Assembly (NCBI RefSeq): GCF_030815485.1
Contig: NZ_JAUSWV010000002.1
Location: 1,488,001 to 1,552,000, forward strand
DNA: 64,000 nt
Direction: 5' to 3'
Source: Streptomyces rishiriensis
GTDB lineage: Bacteria > Actinomycetota > Actinomycetes > Streptomycetales > Streptomycetaceae
A model generated the notes under the pieces. It was not told where the DNA came from and did no database searches. It saw only the letters and a list, made by a program, of their open reading frames with translations. The position numbers and the translations under genes were made by a program. Below are positions 21,194 to 30,200 of this stretch, one piece after another. The stretch's first letter is position 1, and every line of letters begins with the position of its first letter.

Positions 21194-21631
21194 CTACCCG
21201 CCCGAGGGCAGATCGGTGCGTGGGGTCGTGGCCAGATGTGCGCCGACCCGCTTGACGAGGAGCGTCATCTCGTACGCCACGAGCCCCACGTCCGAGTCGG
21301 CGTCCGAGAGGACGGCGAGGCAGCTGCCGTCACCCGCCGCCGTGACGAACAGGAAGGCGTCGTCGAGTTCGACGACGGTCTGGCGGACGCTGCCGGCCTC
21401 GAAGTGACGGCCGACGCCCTTGGCCAGGCTGTGGAACCCGGAGGCGACGGCGGCCAGGTGCTCGCCGTCCTCACGGGTCAGGTCCGTGGACACCCCCGTG
21501 GGCAGGCCGTCGCCGGAGAGGACGACGGCCTTGCGGATGCTGGCGACGCGGTCGACGAGTTCGTCGAGGAGCCAGTTCAGCTGGCCGTTGCTGGTGGTGG
21601 TGCTGTGGCCGGTCGCCTTCGGTGCGGTCAT
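21194..21631 (-). CDS. cvnB: Conservon roadblock/LC7 protein CvnB
   Basis: 145 residues, one roadblock/LC7 domain (LNWLLDELVDRVASIRKAVVLSGDGL ... is the first strand-helix part, continuing to CLAVLSDADSDVGLV). Roadblock proteins act as GTPase partners, here expected to bind CvnD. Its ATG overlaps the cvnA stop (ATGA), so translation is coupled. Confidence 0.93.
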   Translation of the reverse strand: MTAPKATGHSTTTSNGQLNWLLDELVDRVASIRKAVVLSGDGLPTGVSTDLTREDGEHLAAVASGFHSLAKGVGRHFEAGSVRQTVVELDDAFLFVTAAGDGSCLAVLSDADSDVGLVAYEMTLLVKRVGAHLATTPRTDLPSGG

Positions 21632-24579
21632 CGACCGTCCCCCTTGTTCGTTCCTTGTGGTGCTGCGCCGCTGTGGGCGTCGTCGCCCGCGGCGTTTTCT
21701 ACGCGGCCGCGCTGCCAGCCGCGCTGGAGCGAGGCCATACGGCTGCGTACCTCGTCCGCGTCCCGGTCCGCGGGGTCGGCTCGGTCCTCTTCGCGCGGGG
21801 CCGGGCCCTGCCGCAGTTGCGGGGCAAGGTTGGCCTGCCGTACGCGACGGGGCAGCGCACCCGTGCCGGAGCCGCTGCCACGCGGCGCGGTTGCCTGGTT
21901 CCCGGTGTCGCTCCCCGGGTCAACGCCCCGCGCACCGCCGCGGTTCCCGTCGGACCCGCCGCCACCCGACCCGCCACCCGGTCCGCCGGACGCCGGGTCG
22001 CCGGTCGGGCCGGACGCGGTGTCGGCACCCTCGGGCGTGCCGCCGGGGCGGGCCGCGGCCTGCCGCGTGCGCTGCGGAAGGGCGGGGGGCTGGGTCGGCT
22101 CCGGCGCCCCGTGGCCGGGGCGCTCGCTCGCGCCACCGCTGCGGGGGATCTGTGCCGTCGTGCCGCGCCGGCGCGACGGCAGCGGTGCCGGTCCGTCGCT
22201 CTCCACGCGCCGGGGACCGGGCCTGGCCGGGGGTTCCGTGTCCGTCTCGGCGCGCCGGGGCCGGTGTTCCGGGACCGGGCGACCGTGCGAACTGACCAGC
22301 TTGGGCATGCGGCGACCGGGCGGCAGCGGTACGGGAGCGGCCGGGTCGTCGGCCAGCGGCCCATGGGGTTCGCCGGGGCTGTCGGGCAGCCGGTGGTGCT
22401 GGTCGACGATCTTCGCCGACGGCTCGTCCTCGGCGCGGGCGAGGGAGCGCCTCGGGCGGAACAGGCCACCGCCGTCGTCGTCCTCGTCCAGGGCGGCCGG
22501 GAAGTCGCCGAGGGCGTCCAGGCCGACGGGCGCCTCCAGTTCGACCGGACCGTCGAGCACCGAGGCGGGCACTCCGGGAAGCTGCACCGATGCCGGCGAG
22601 AGGGCGGTCCTGCGGGTCTCCGCGTCCGCGTCCTTCGGGGGCCGGGGGCGGTCGAGCCGGAAGCCGATGCCGTTGGTGTCGGGGACGTCGTCGGTGAGCA
22701 GCGCCTCGGGGATGAAGACGATGGCCGTCGTCCCCCCGTACGGCGAGGGCTGCAGGGAGACGCGAACGTTCTGCCGCTGGGCGAGCCGGCTGACCACGAA
22801 CAGCCCGAGGCGGTCGGTGTCGGACAGCTCGAACTCCGGTGTCTCGGCGAGACGGAGGTTGGCCTCCAGGAGAGCCTCGGGCGCCATGCCGAGGCCGCGG
22901 TCGTGGATCTCGAGGGTGAAGCCGTTGGCGACCCGGTCGCCGAACACCTGGACCGCGGTGTGCGGCGGGGAGAACACCGTGGCGTTCTCCAGGAGTTCGG
23001 CCACCAGGTGGGTGAGGTCGGCGACGGCCGGGCCGGTGGCGGCGAGGCGCGGCAGCCGGCGGACCTCGATGCGTTCGTAGTCCTCGACCTCGGCGACGGC
23101 GGCGCGCACGATGTCCATGAGCTGTACCGGCCTGCGCCACTGGCGGGACGGGGCGGCGCCCGAGAGGATCACCAGGCCCTCGGCGTGGCGGCGCATGCGG
23201 GTGGTGAGGTGGTCGAGGCGGAAGAGGTCGGCGAGTTCCTCGGTGTCCTCGGTGCGGCGCTCCATGGTGTCGAGCAGGGTGAGCTGCTTGTGCAGCAGGA
23301 CCTGGCTGCGGCGGGCCAGGTTGACGAACACCTCGGAGACCCCGGACCGCAGTTCGGCCTGTTTGACGGCGGCCTCGACCGCGGCGCGCTGGAGGGTGTT
23401 GAGGGCCTGGCCGACCTCTCCCATCTCGTTCTTGTCGTACTCCAGCCGCGGGACCTCGGTCTCCACGTCGACCTGTTCGCCCGCCGACAGACGGCGCATC
23501 ACACTCGGCAGCCGTACTCCGGACGCCTCGTGGGCCTCCACCCGCAGCTGGCGCAGGTCGCGTATGAGGCCACGGCCGACGCGTACGGACAGGAACAGGG
23601 AGACCAGCAGGGCGACGAGCCCGAAGACGCCGGCGACGACCGCCTTGACGATGACCTCGATCGCCACCGGGCGGACCCTGTCCTGATAGCGGTCGTTGGC
23701 CTGTTCGTCCAGGGCGCCGAGTTCGAGGAGGACGTTTCCGGCCGCGGTGTCCCAGTTCTTGGCGCTGACGCCTCGGGGCATGTCGCCGGGCGTAGTGCCG
23801 ACGACGGCCTGTTCGGCGGTCCGCAGCGGGGCGGTGGTGGCGTTCCTCCAGAAGCTCTCGTAGCGTTCGCGCTCCGCGGTGGGCAGTTGGGCGAGGCTGA
23901 TGTCGTAGACGACCTCACGCTGGGCCTCGAAGTCGGAGACTTCGCGGATCTCCTCGCGGCTGAGCCGGCCCACCACCAGCGCGGAGCCGAGCAGGGCGTC
24001 CTCCCGGGACAGCAGTTCACGTGCTCGGGCGACGCTGACGAGCGCGCGGTACTGCTTGTCCATCTCCACGCTGTCGACGACGTCCAGTTTAGCCAGCAGG
24101 GCGTAACAGGGGTCGATCAGCTGGGTGTAGAGGGTGAGGGCCTGCGCTCGGGTGACGGTGCCCTCCTCGACGCTTCGGCGCAGCGAGTCGACGCCGTCGA
24201 AGGCGTCGAGCACCGCGGTCAGTCCTTCTCCGTCGTCCTCGTCCAGGACGTCGCGGACGTCGGGGTCCTGGGCGTTGCCGCGGATCTCGGCGAGTGCCTC
24301 GTCGGTGGCGGTCCGGGTGCGGCGCAGCGCGGACAGGGCGTCGGAGGCCCGGGGGTCGGCGAGGTAGACGAGGGTCTGGCGGCGTTCCTGCTGAACGACG
24401 CGGACGGTGTCCTCGATCGGATAGCCGACCTTCTCGACGAGGGACGACACGGTGAACAGACGGCCGGCCTCGCGCCCCGTGAGTACCGTGGCGAAGCCCC
24501 AGACGGCGGTCAGGGACACCAGCGGCACGAGGAGCAGCGCCACGATCTTCCGGCGGATCGACTTCCCGCGAAAGCGCAT
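21628..24579 (-). CDS. cvnA: Conservon sensor histidine-kinase-like protein CvnA
   Basis: 983 residues. First membrane segment near residues 12-34 (VALLLVPLVSLTAVWGFATV), then an extracellular nitrate/nitrite-sensing-type helical domain, a second membrane segment near 308-333, and a HAMP linker. The ATPase domain has its N-box ELLENATVFSPP near 525, G1 HDRGLGMAPE and G2 DRLGLFVVSRLA near 590. The C-terminal 340 residues are disordered and rich in Pro, Arg and Asp. I see no conventional phospho-acceptor H-box, as is usual for CvnA. The ATG at 24579 follows GGGGAGGCC. Ligand and output are unknown. Confidence 0.92.
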   Translation of the reverse strand: MRFRGKSIRRKIVALLLVPLVSLTAVWGFATVLTGREAGRLFTVSSLVEKVGYPIEDTVRVVQQERRQTLVYLADPRASDALSALRRTRTATDEALAEIRGNAQDPDVRDVLDEDDGEGLTAVLDAFDGVDSLRRSVEEGTVTRAQALTLYTQLIDPCYALLAKLDVVDSVEMDKQYRALVSVARARELLSREDALLGSALVVGRLSREEIREVSDFEAQREVVYDISLAQLPTAERERYESFWRNATTAPLRTAEQAVVGTTPGDMPRGVSAKNWDTAAGNVLLELGALDEQANDRYQDRVRPVAIEVIVKAVVAGVFGLVALLVSLFLSVRVGRGLIRDLRQLRVEAHEASGVRLPSVMRRLSAGEQVDVETEVPRLEYDKNEMGEVGQALNTLQRAAVEAAVKQAELRSGVSEVFVNLARRSQVLLHKQLTLLDTMERRTEDTEELADLFRLDHLTTRMRRHAEGLVILSGAAPSRQWRRPVQLMDIVRAAVAEVEDYERIEVRRLPRLAATGPAVADLTHLVAELLENATVFSPPHTAVQVFGDRVANGFTLEIHDRGLGMAPEALLEANLRLAETPEFELSDTDRLGLFVVSRLAQRQNVRVSLQPSPYGGTTAIVFIPEALLTDDVPDTNGIGFRLDRPRPPKDADAETRRTALSPASVQLPGVPASVLDGPVELEAPVGLDALGDFPAALDEDDDGGGLFRPRRSLARAEDEPSAKIVDQHHRLPDSPGEPHGPLADDPAAPVPLPPGRRMPKLVSSHGRPVPEHRPRRAETDTEPPARPGPRRVESDGPAPLPSRRRGTTAQIPRSGGASERPGHGAPEPTQPPALPQRTRQAAARPGGTPEGADTASGPTGDPASGGPGGGSGGGGSDGNRGGARGVDPGSDTGNQATAPRGSGSGTGALPRRVRQANLAPQLRQGPAPREEDRADPADRDADEVRSRMASLQRGWQRGRVENAAGDDAHSGAAPQGTNKGDGR

Positions 24580-24999
24580 GGCCTCCCCCAGCTCGAACCC
24601 CCACCGGCAGGGGGTACGCATGTGCGTCAACAAACGGCGCGAGCCTACTACCGACGCACAGTGAACTCGAAGAGGTGTCCGGAAGCTGAACTTCCGCCCC
24701 GTGGGCGAGACATGGCGTGTTGTCCGGTCATTACGGGAGATTGCCGCCCGGGATCCGCTCCTTCGGACCCGGCCGGATCCGGTCGGTCGCGCACACGAGT
24801 TGGCCAGAATTTTTCGCAACGGGGGAATCTTCGGGGCATGTCGTTCGTCCTACTCATTGGGAATTGGGTGCGGAATCGGCCACACGAGCCGTTTGCCGCA
24901 CCCGGGCGGCGTAAAACAGCGCAAGCCGGGCAGCCACTGGGGAACCGGGTCTTCGACTCGGAGGCGAGCGGTCTGCTGGCGGTGGGGAGTGACACAGTG

Positions 25000-25596
25000 A
25001 TGGGCACGGCGGAGCGGCGTGAGGCGCCCGAGTTGAACGCGGCGGCGGGTGGTACGGCACTGCGGGATCCCGAGGTACCGGAGCGCGACCTTCCGGCGAA
25101 AGGGCACGTGACGTCGGGGCGGCGCGACAGCCCGACGGACAGACGGGGTACGGCCGGGCGCGGCACGGCCGCCAAGGCGCAGGGACAGGGGCAGGGGCAG
25201 GCGGCCTCCCGCCCGTTGTGGGTGGAGGAATCCGCGCGGCGCCGCCGGATGCCCGACCCGGTGCGTACGGCGGCGGTGCGCGCAGTACTCGTCATCGCCG
25301 CGACCCTGGTACAGGCGATGGTCGCCTTCCTGTGCACCCTGGCCGGGTCCTGGCTGGCGTTCCCGATGGTGATCAGCAGCGTCGTCAGTACGGTGCTGGC
25401 GACCTGGGGCGCGCTGGATGTCTGGGTGACCCGACAGGTGTGGAACCAGCGCAACGGCGTGGTGTCGGCGCCGAGCAGCACCGCGCGTTCCCTGCGGCGG
25501 GAGCGCCGCCGGGCGCACCGGCAGGCACAGGCCGCCGAGCGCGCGCAGGAGCGGATACGCAGGCAGGGCGGGGCCGGGCAGCTGTCCCACTCCTGA
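25000..25596 (+). CDS. Small membrane protein with disordered N-terminus
   Basis: 198 residues (a GTG directly before the ATG could add one). Residues 1-80 are charged and low-complexity (QGQGQGQ). Two hydrophobic segments follow, AVLVIAATLVQAMVAFLCTL and WLAFPMVISSVVSTVLATWG, then a basic, Arg/Gln-rich coiled tail. GGGGAG lies upstream of the start. It is divergent from cvnA, so the two share a 420-bp promoter region. No function recognised; possibly a conserved Streptomyces membrane protein. Confidence 0.8.
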   Translation: MGTAERREAPELNAAAGGTALRDPEVPERDLPAKGHVTSGRRDSPTDRRGTAGRGTAAKAQGQGQGQAASRPLWVEESARRRRMPDPVRTAAVRAVLVIAATLVQAMVAFLCTLAGSWLAFPMVISSVVSTVLATWGALDVWVTRQVWNQRNGVVSAPSSTARSLRRERRRAHRQAQAAERAQERIRRQGGAGQLSHS

Positions 25597-25770
25597 GGTG
25601 GTGGGCGCGGCACCGGCCGGGGAGCGCTGACACGCCTCCCGGTCGGGCCCGCCCGTTCACAGGGTGAGCGCAGTTCTTCGCGGCGTGTGAACGGACGCGG
25701 TCGGCGATGATCTCGCGGGCTCACCGCGCCGGTGATTGCCTGGTCTCCTCCGAGCACCGGGAGTCCGCCC

Positions 25771-27297
25771 ATGACGACAGCCGAGCGTCCGCCAGGCCCG
25801 CAGCAGGACGACGCCGAGCTCGCCGAGTTCGGCTACCGACCCGAACTCAGGCGAACGCTGGGCAGCTTCCACACCTTCGCCGCGGGCATCAGCTACATCT
25901 CCATCCTGACCGGCACTTTCCAGCTCTTCTACTTCGGCTACGGCAGCGGCGGCCCCGCCTACTGGTGGTCCTGGCCGATGGTGTTCGTCGGCCAGTTCAC
26001 GGTCGCCCTGTGCTTCGCGGAGCTGGCCGCCCGCTATCCGGTCGCGGGGTCCGTCTACAACTGGTCGAAGAAGATCGGCAATCCGCATCTGGGCTGGCTC
26101 GCGGGCTGGATGATGCTGACCGCCTCGATCGTGTCGATCGCGGCCGTGGCGCTGGCCTACCAGTTGACGCTGCCGCAGATCTCCTCGCTCTTCCAGTTCG
26201 TGGGAGACGGCACCGGAACGTACGACGTGGCGACCAACGCGGTCGTCCTGGCCACCGTGTTGATTGTGTTCACCACGCTGGTCAACGCCTTCGGCGTCAA
26301 GCTGATGGCGACGATCAACACAGCCGGTGTGTTCATCGAGCTGATCGCCACCGTCGTACTGATCGTCCTGTTCGCCGTCCACATCACCCGCGGCCCGCAG
26401 GTGGTCCTGGAGACCAACGGCACGGGAGCGGGTCACGGGGCCGGGTATCTCGGCGCGTTCCTGGTGGCCTCGCTGGCCTCGGCGTATGTCATGTACGGCT
26501 TCGACACGGCCGCGTCGCTCGGCGAGGAGTCCATCGAACCCTCCCGCAACGCGCCCCGCGCGATCATCCGGGCCATCGTCGCCTCCTTCGTCCTCGGCGG
26601 ACTGGTCCTGCTGCTCGCGCTGATGAGCGTCTCCAGTCTGCAGGGCGAGAAGCTGTCCACCGACGGGCTCCAGTACGTCGTGCTCGACGTGCTCGGTCCG
26701 ACGGCCGGCAAGGCGATGCTGTGGTGTGTGCTGATCGCCGTCACGGTGTGCGCCCTGGCCGTGCACACGGCGGCGATCCGGCTGGCGTTCGCGATGGCCC
26801 GCGACAACAACCTGCCCGGCTCCTCGCGGCTGGCCAAGTGCCACCCGCGCTTCCGGACGCCGGTGCTGCCGACCGTGATCATCGGTGTGCTGGCGCTGGT
26901 GATCCTCGTGGTCAACATCCGCCAGCCGCAGATCTTCACGGTCGTCACCAGCATCGGCATCGTCATGATCTACCTCGCCTACCTGGGGGTGACCGGGCCG
27001 ATGCTGGTGGCGCGGCTGCGCGGCAGGTGGCATCCGGCGAGCGACGGGAAGTTCTCGCTCGGCCGCTGGGGGCTCCTCGTCAACATCGTCGCGGTGGTGT
27101 GGGGCGCGGCGATGACGACCAACCTGATCTGGCCGCGCGCCTCGGTCTACAACGCGGCGGCGCCGTTCCACTGGTACCTGCGGTGGGGCGCCGTCCTGTT
27201 CGTCGCCGTGATCGCGGGCGGCGGCTTCGCCTACTACTGGTTCGTGCAACGGCACCGGACCGGTGTGCTCGAGGACCACCGCCCGGCGGACGGCTGA
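25771..27297 (+). CDS. Amino acid permease (APC superfamily)
   Basis: 508 residues with about 12 membrane segments. The first helix region reads FHTFAAGISYISILTGTFQ, and ELAARYPVAGSVYNWSKKIG is the APC signature. The motif around MYGFDTAASLGEES marks helix 6. Substrate cannot be told; relatives carry GABA, choline-like amines or neutral amino acids. ATG 25771 follows GGGAG. Its stop TGA is directly followed by the reverse-complement stop of the SMC gene (together TGATCA), so the two convergent genes have no gap. Confidence 0.9.
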   Translation: MTTAERPPGPQQDDAELAEFGYRPELRRTLGSFHTFAAGISYISILTGTFQLFYFGYGSGGPAYWWSWPMVFVGQFTVALCFAELAARYPVAGSVYNWSKKIGNPHLGWLAGWMMLTASIVSIAAVALAYQLTLPQISSLFQFVGDGTGTYDVATNAVVLATVLIVFTTLVNAFGVKLMATINTAGVFIELIATVVLIVLFAVHITRGPQVVLETNGTGAGHGAGYLGAFLVASLASAYVMYGFDTAASLGEESIEPSRNAPRAIIRAIVASFVLGGLVLLLALMSVSSLQGEKLSTDGLQYVVLDVLGPTAGKAMLWCVLIAVTVCALAVHTAAIRLAFAMARDNNLPGSSRLAKCHPRFRTPVLPTVIIGVLALVILVVNIRQPQIFTVVTSIGIVMIYLAYLGVTGPMLVARLRGRWHPASDGKFSLGRWGLLVNIVAVVWGAAMTTNLIWPRASVYNAAAPFHWYLRWGAVLFVAVIAGGGFAYYWFVQRHRTGVLEDHRPADG

Positions 27298-30200
27298 TCA
27301 ACCGGCGTTCGGCGCAGGACGCTTGTACATCCGGGTCGCCGTGATCTCGCTGCGCACCTGCGCCGCTTCGTCCTCTCCGGCCGGGGCCTGCTGCGGCAGA
27401 CCCGGTCGGAGGTGCTCCTCGACGCTGATGTATTTCAGGCCCGCCCGCAGGTCGGCGTCGTTACGCAGCCGGATGACCAGCGGGAACTCCGCCAAGGCCG
27501 TCGTGTCGAACAGACCTGTGGTGTAGAGGAGCTGCACCCCGAGGGCGTCCGAGACGGCGCGCTGGAGTTCCAGCAGATAGGTCGCGTTGGCGCGCCCGAT
27601 GGGGTTGTCGAGGAACAGCGTGCCGGCGTACCGGTGCTTGTCCCGGCCGCGGTCGTTGCTCCTGAGGGCCGCCATCGTGCAGTACAGGGCGATGGCGGCG
27701 GTGAGCAGCTGGCCGCCGGAGAACACGTCGCCCATCTGACCGACGGGGACCCGCTCGGCGCGCAGTACGGCGTCCGGCTTGAGGATCTCGACCGCGACGC
27801 CCTTGGGCTGGAGGGCCGCACCGACCCCGCGCAGCAGCAGCGACATGCCGTCGCGCCGCAGATCGGAGTTCTTCTTCACGGCCGCCCGGGTCGCCTCGTC
27901 GACGACCTCGCCGAGCCGCTCGGTGAGGGTGCTCTGGTCGGGCTCCTCGAAGCGGATGCGCAGGAACTCCTGGCCGGACCACTCGCCGAGCCCCTCGGGC
28001 AGCCGGGAGAGCCGCTGGGCCGAGCGCAGGGTGGCGAGCGCGGACTCGACGAGCCCGCGCAACCGGTCCACGATCGAGTCCCTGTTGCGCTCCAGCTGCT
28101 CCAACTCGTCCGTCAGGACCCGCAGCCGGGGCGCGAAGGCGTTCGCCCACTTCTGCGCGTGCTCGGGAAGCGCCGAGGCGGGCAGCTCACGGATCTGCTG
28201 GCGGGCCGGGGTGCGGACCTGCTCGTAGCGCGTGGAGTTGGCGTGCCGGACGAGGATGTCACTGGCCTCGCGGACGGCGGACTCGGCGGCCGACAGCTCG
28301 GTGGCGCAGCCGCGCAGCGATCGGCGGGCCTCGGCGGCCGACCGACGGGCCTCCTCCAGGGTGCCGGGGTAGGGCTCCGGCTCCTCCTGCTCCTCCTCGG
28401 AGATGTGTTCACGCAGCAGGTCCCGGAGCATCGCGGCGATCTCGTCGAAGCCGCCGACCGCGTCCTCGGCGGCGCGGTGGCCGGCCAGCAGTTCGGCGTG
28501 GGCCGCGCGGGACTGGTCCAAGGCCTCCGAACGGGCGGCGAGTTCGGCCGTCGCGGTGCGCAGCAGCGCCTGGGCGTGCTCGGCGTCGCGCGGCCGGAGC
28601 TCCTCGGGCAGTTCGGTGTGGGTCTCGCCGTCCTCGGGGGCGTGCCGCTCGGCCTCGCCGCGCAGCCGCCCGAGCTGCTCGCTGGCGGTGGACATACGGG
28701 TCTCCAGGAGCTGCACCAGCTCTTCCGCGCGCGCGGAAGCGGACTGCCGGGACGGCCCGTCGGAGCCGTCGGGCGACTGGAGCAACTGCTCCGCGCGGGT
28801 GCGGACCTTGTTGCTGAGCCGGTCCAGCTCCGTGCGGGCCCCGCTCTCGTCGCTCTCCGCGCGGGCCTGCTCGGCGCGCAGGTCCGCGCCGACGCCGACC
28901 TGCTCGTACAGCTGGGACGCCGCCCGGTAGGCCTCGCGCAGGGCAGGCAGGGACGCCCTGGCCGCCTCCGGTCCGCCCTCCGGCAGCTCGTCGGGGGCGC
29001 CGGCGATCTCGGCTCGTTCGGCGCGCAGCGCCCGCGCGGTACGGCGGGCGTCGTCGGCGGCGCGCTGGGCGCCGCGGCGGTCCTCGTCGGCGGCGCGGGC
29101 GCGCTCCAGGCAGGCCTGCGCGCGGGCCTCCGACTCGGCGGCCTCGTCGGCGAGTTCACGCACCTTGACCTGCCAGCCGGCGCGCTCACGCAGCCGGAAG
29201 GCGAGACCGGCCAGGGCGTCGGCGGCCCGCCGGGCCCGCTGTGCGGCCTCCTGGCGCTCGTCGCGCACCTGGGCCGCCTCGGCGGCGATCTCGTCGGCCT
29301 CGGCGCGCACGGTGCGCGCCTCGGACAGCTCGGCCTCGGACTCCTCGGCGAACGCGGCGGCCTCCTCGGCCGACCGGGCCAGTTCGGTGAGTCGCCCGGC
29401 GGGACAGCCGGTACGCCAGGACGTCAGCCGGGCGGCCAGCTCCCGGTCCTTGCCGAGCCGCGCCGCGAGCCGCCGGATGTCCTCGTCGCGCTCGGTCGCC
29501 CGCGCGCGCAGGGCCTGGCGTTCCTCGTCCGCGGCGTGCTCGTCGTGCATGGCCGGGTTCGGCGGGACGAGGAAGACGTCACCGCTGCGGGAGTCGGCCG
29601 CCGGGGTCGGCGCCAACAGCGCGGCGGCCGTACCGACGGCGACGGCCGACCGGGGCAGCAGCGCCGCGTCACCGAGCGCCTCACGCGCGCGTGCGTGCGA
29701 GGCGGGGTCGGTGATGATCACGCCGTCGACCAGTTCGGGCCGGGCGGCGAGCACACGCGCGTGGTCGACGGGGTCGACGGCCTGCGCGAGGTAGCGCCAG
29801 CCGGGCAGGGCGGGGATGCCGTGCTCGCCGAGGAACTCGACGGTGGCCAGCACGTCCGGGCCGGGCGGCAGCAGTCCCCCGTCGCCGAGCGCGCCGAGGA
29901 TGCGGGAGTCGTCGGCGGCCGCGGTCCGCAGCTCGAAGAGCTGACGTTCGGCGGAGGAGACGGCGTCGTCGAGGAGGCCGCGCAGTTCGTCGGCGCAGCG
30001 GTCCAGGTCCTCCGGGGTCAGCAGACAGTCGTCGTCGGGCTCGCCGTTCCGCCGTGGCTGCGGGATCCGCGGGCGGGCCCCGCCGCCGGTGAGCCCGAGC
30101 AGCTCCGCGAGCCGTTCCTCACCGGCGAGGGACTCGGCGAGCCGCCGCTCGGCCTCGTAGGAGCGGTGCGCGGCCGTCCCCGCGTCGGCCGCCCGGGCCG

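Noticed and set aside
21622..25596. A 1324-residue plus-strand open frame across cvnA and the next gene
   Set aside because: Only its last 198 residues are a credible protein; the rest is antisense to CvnA, whose domains are clear.
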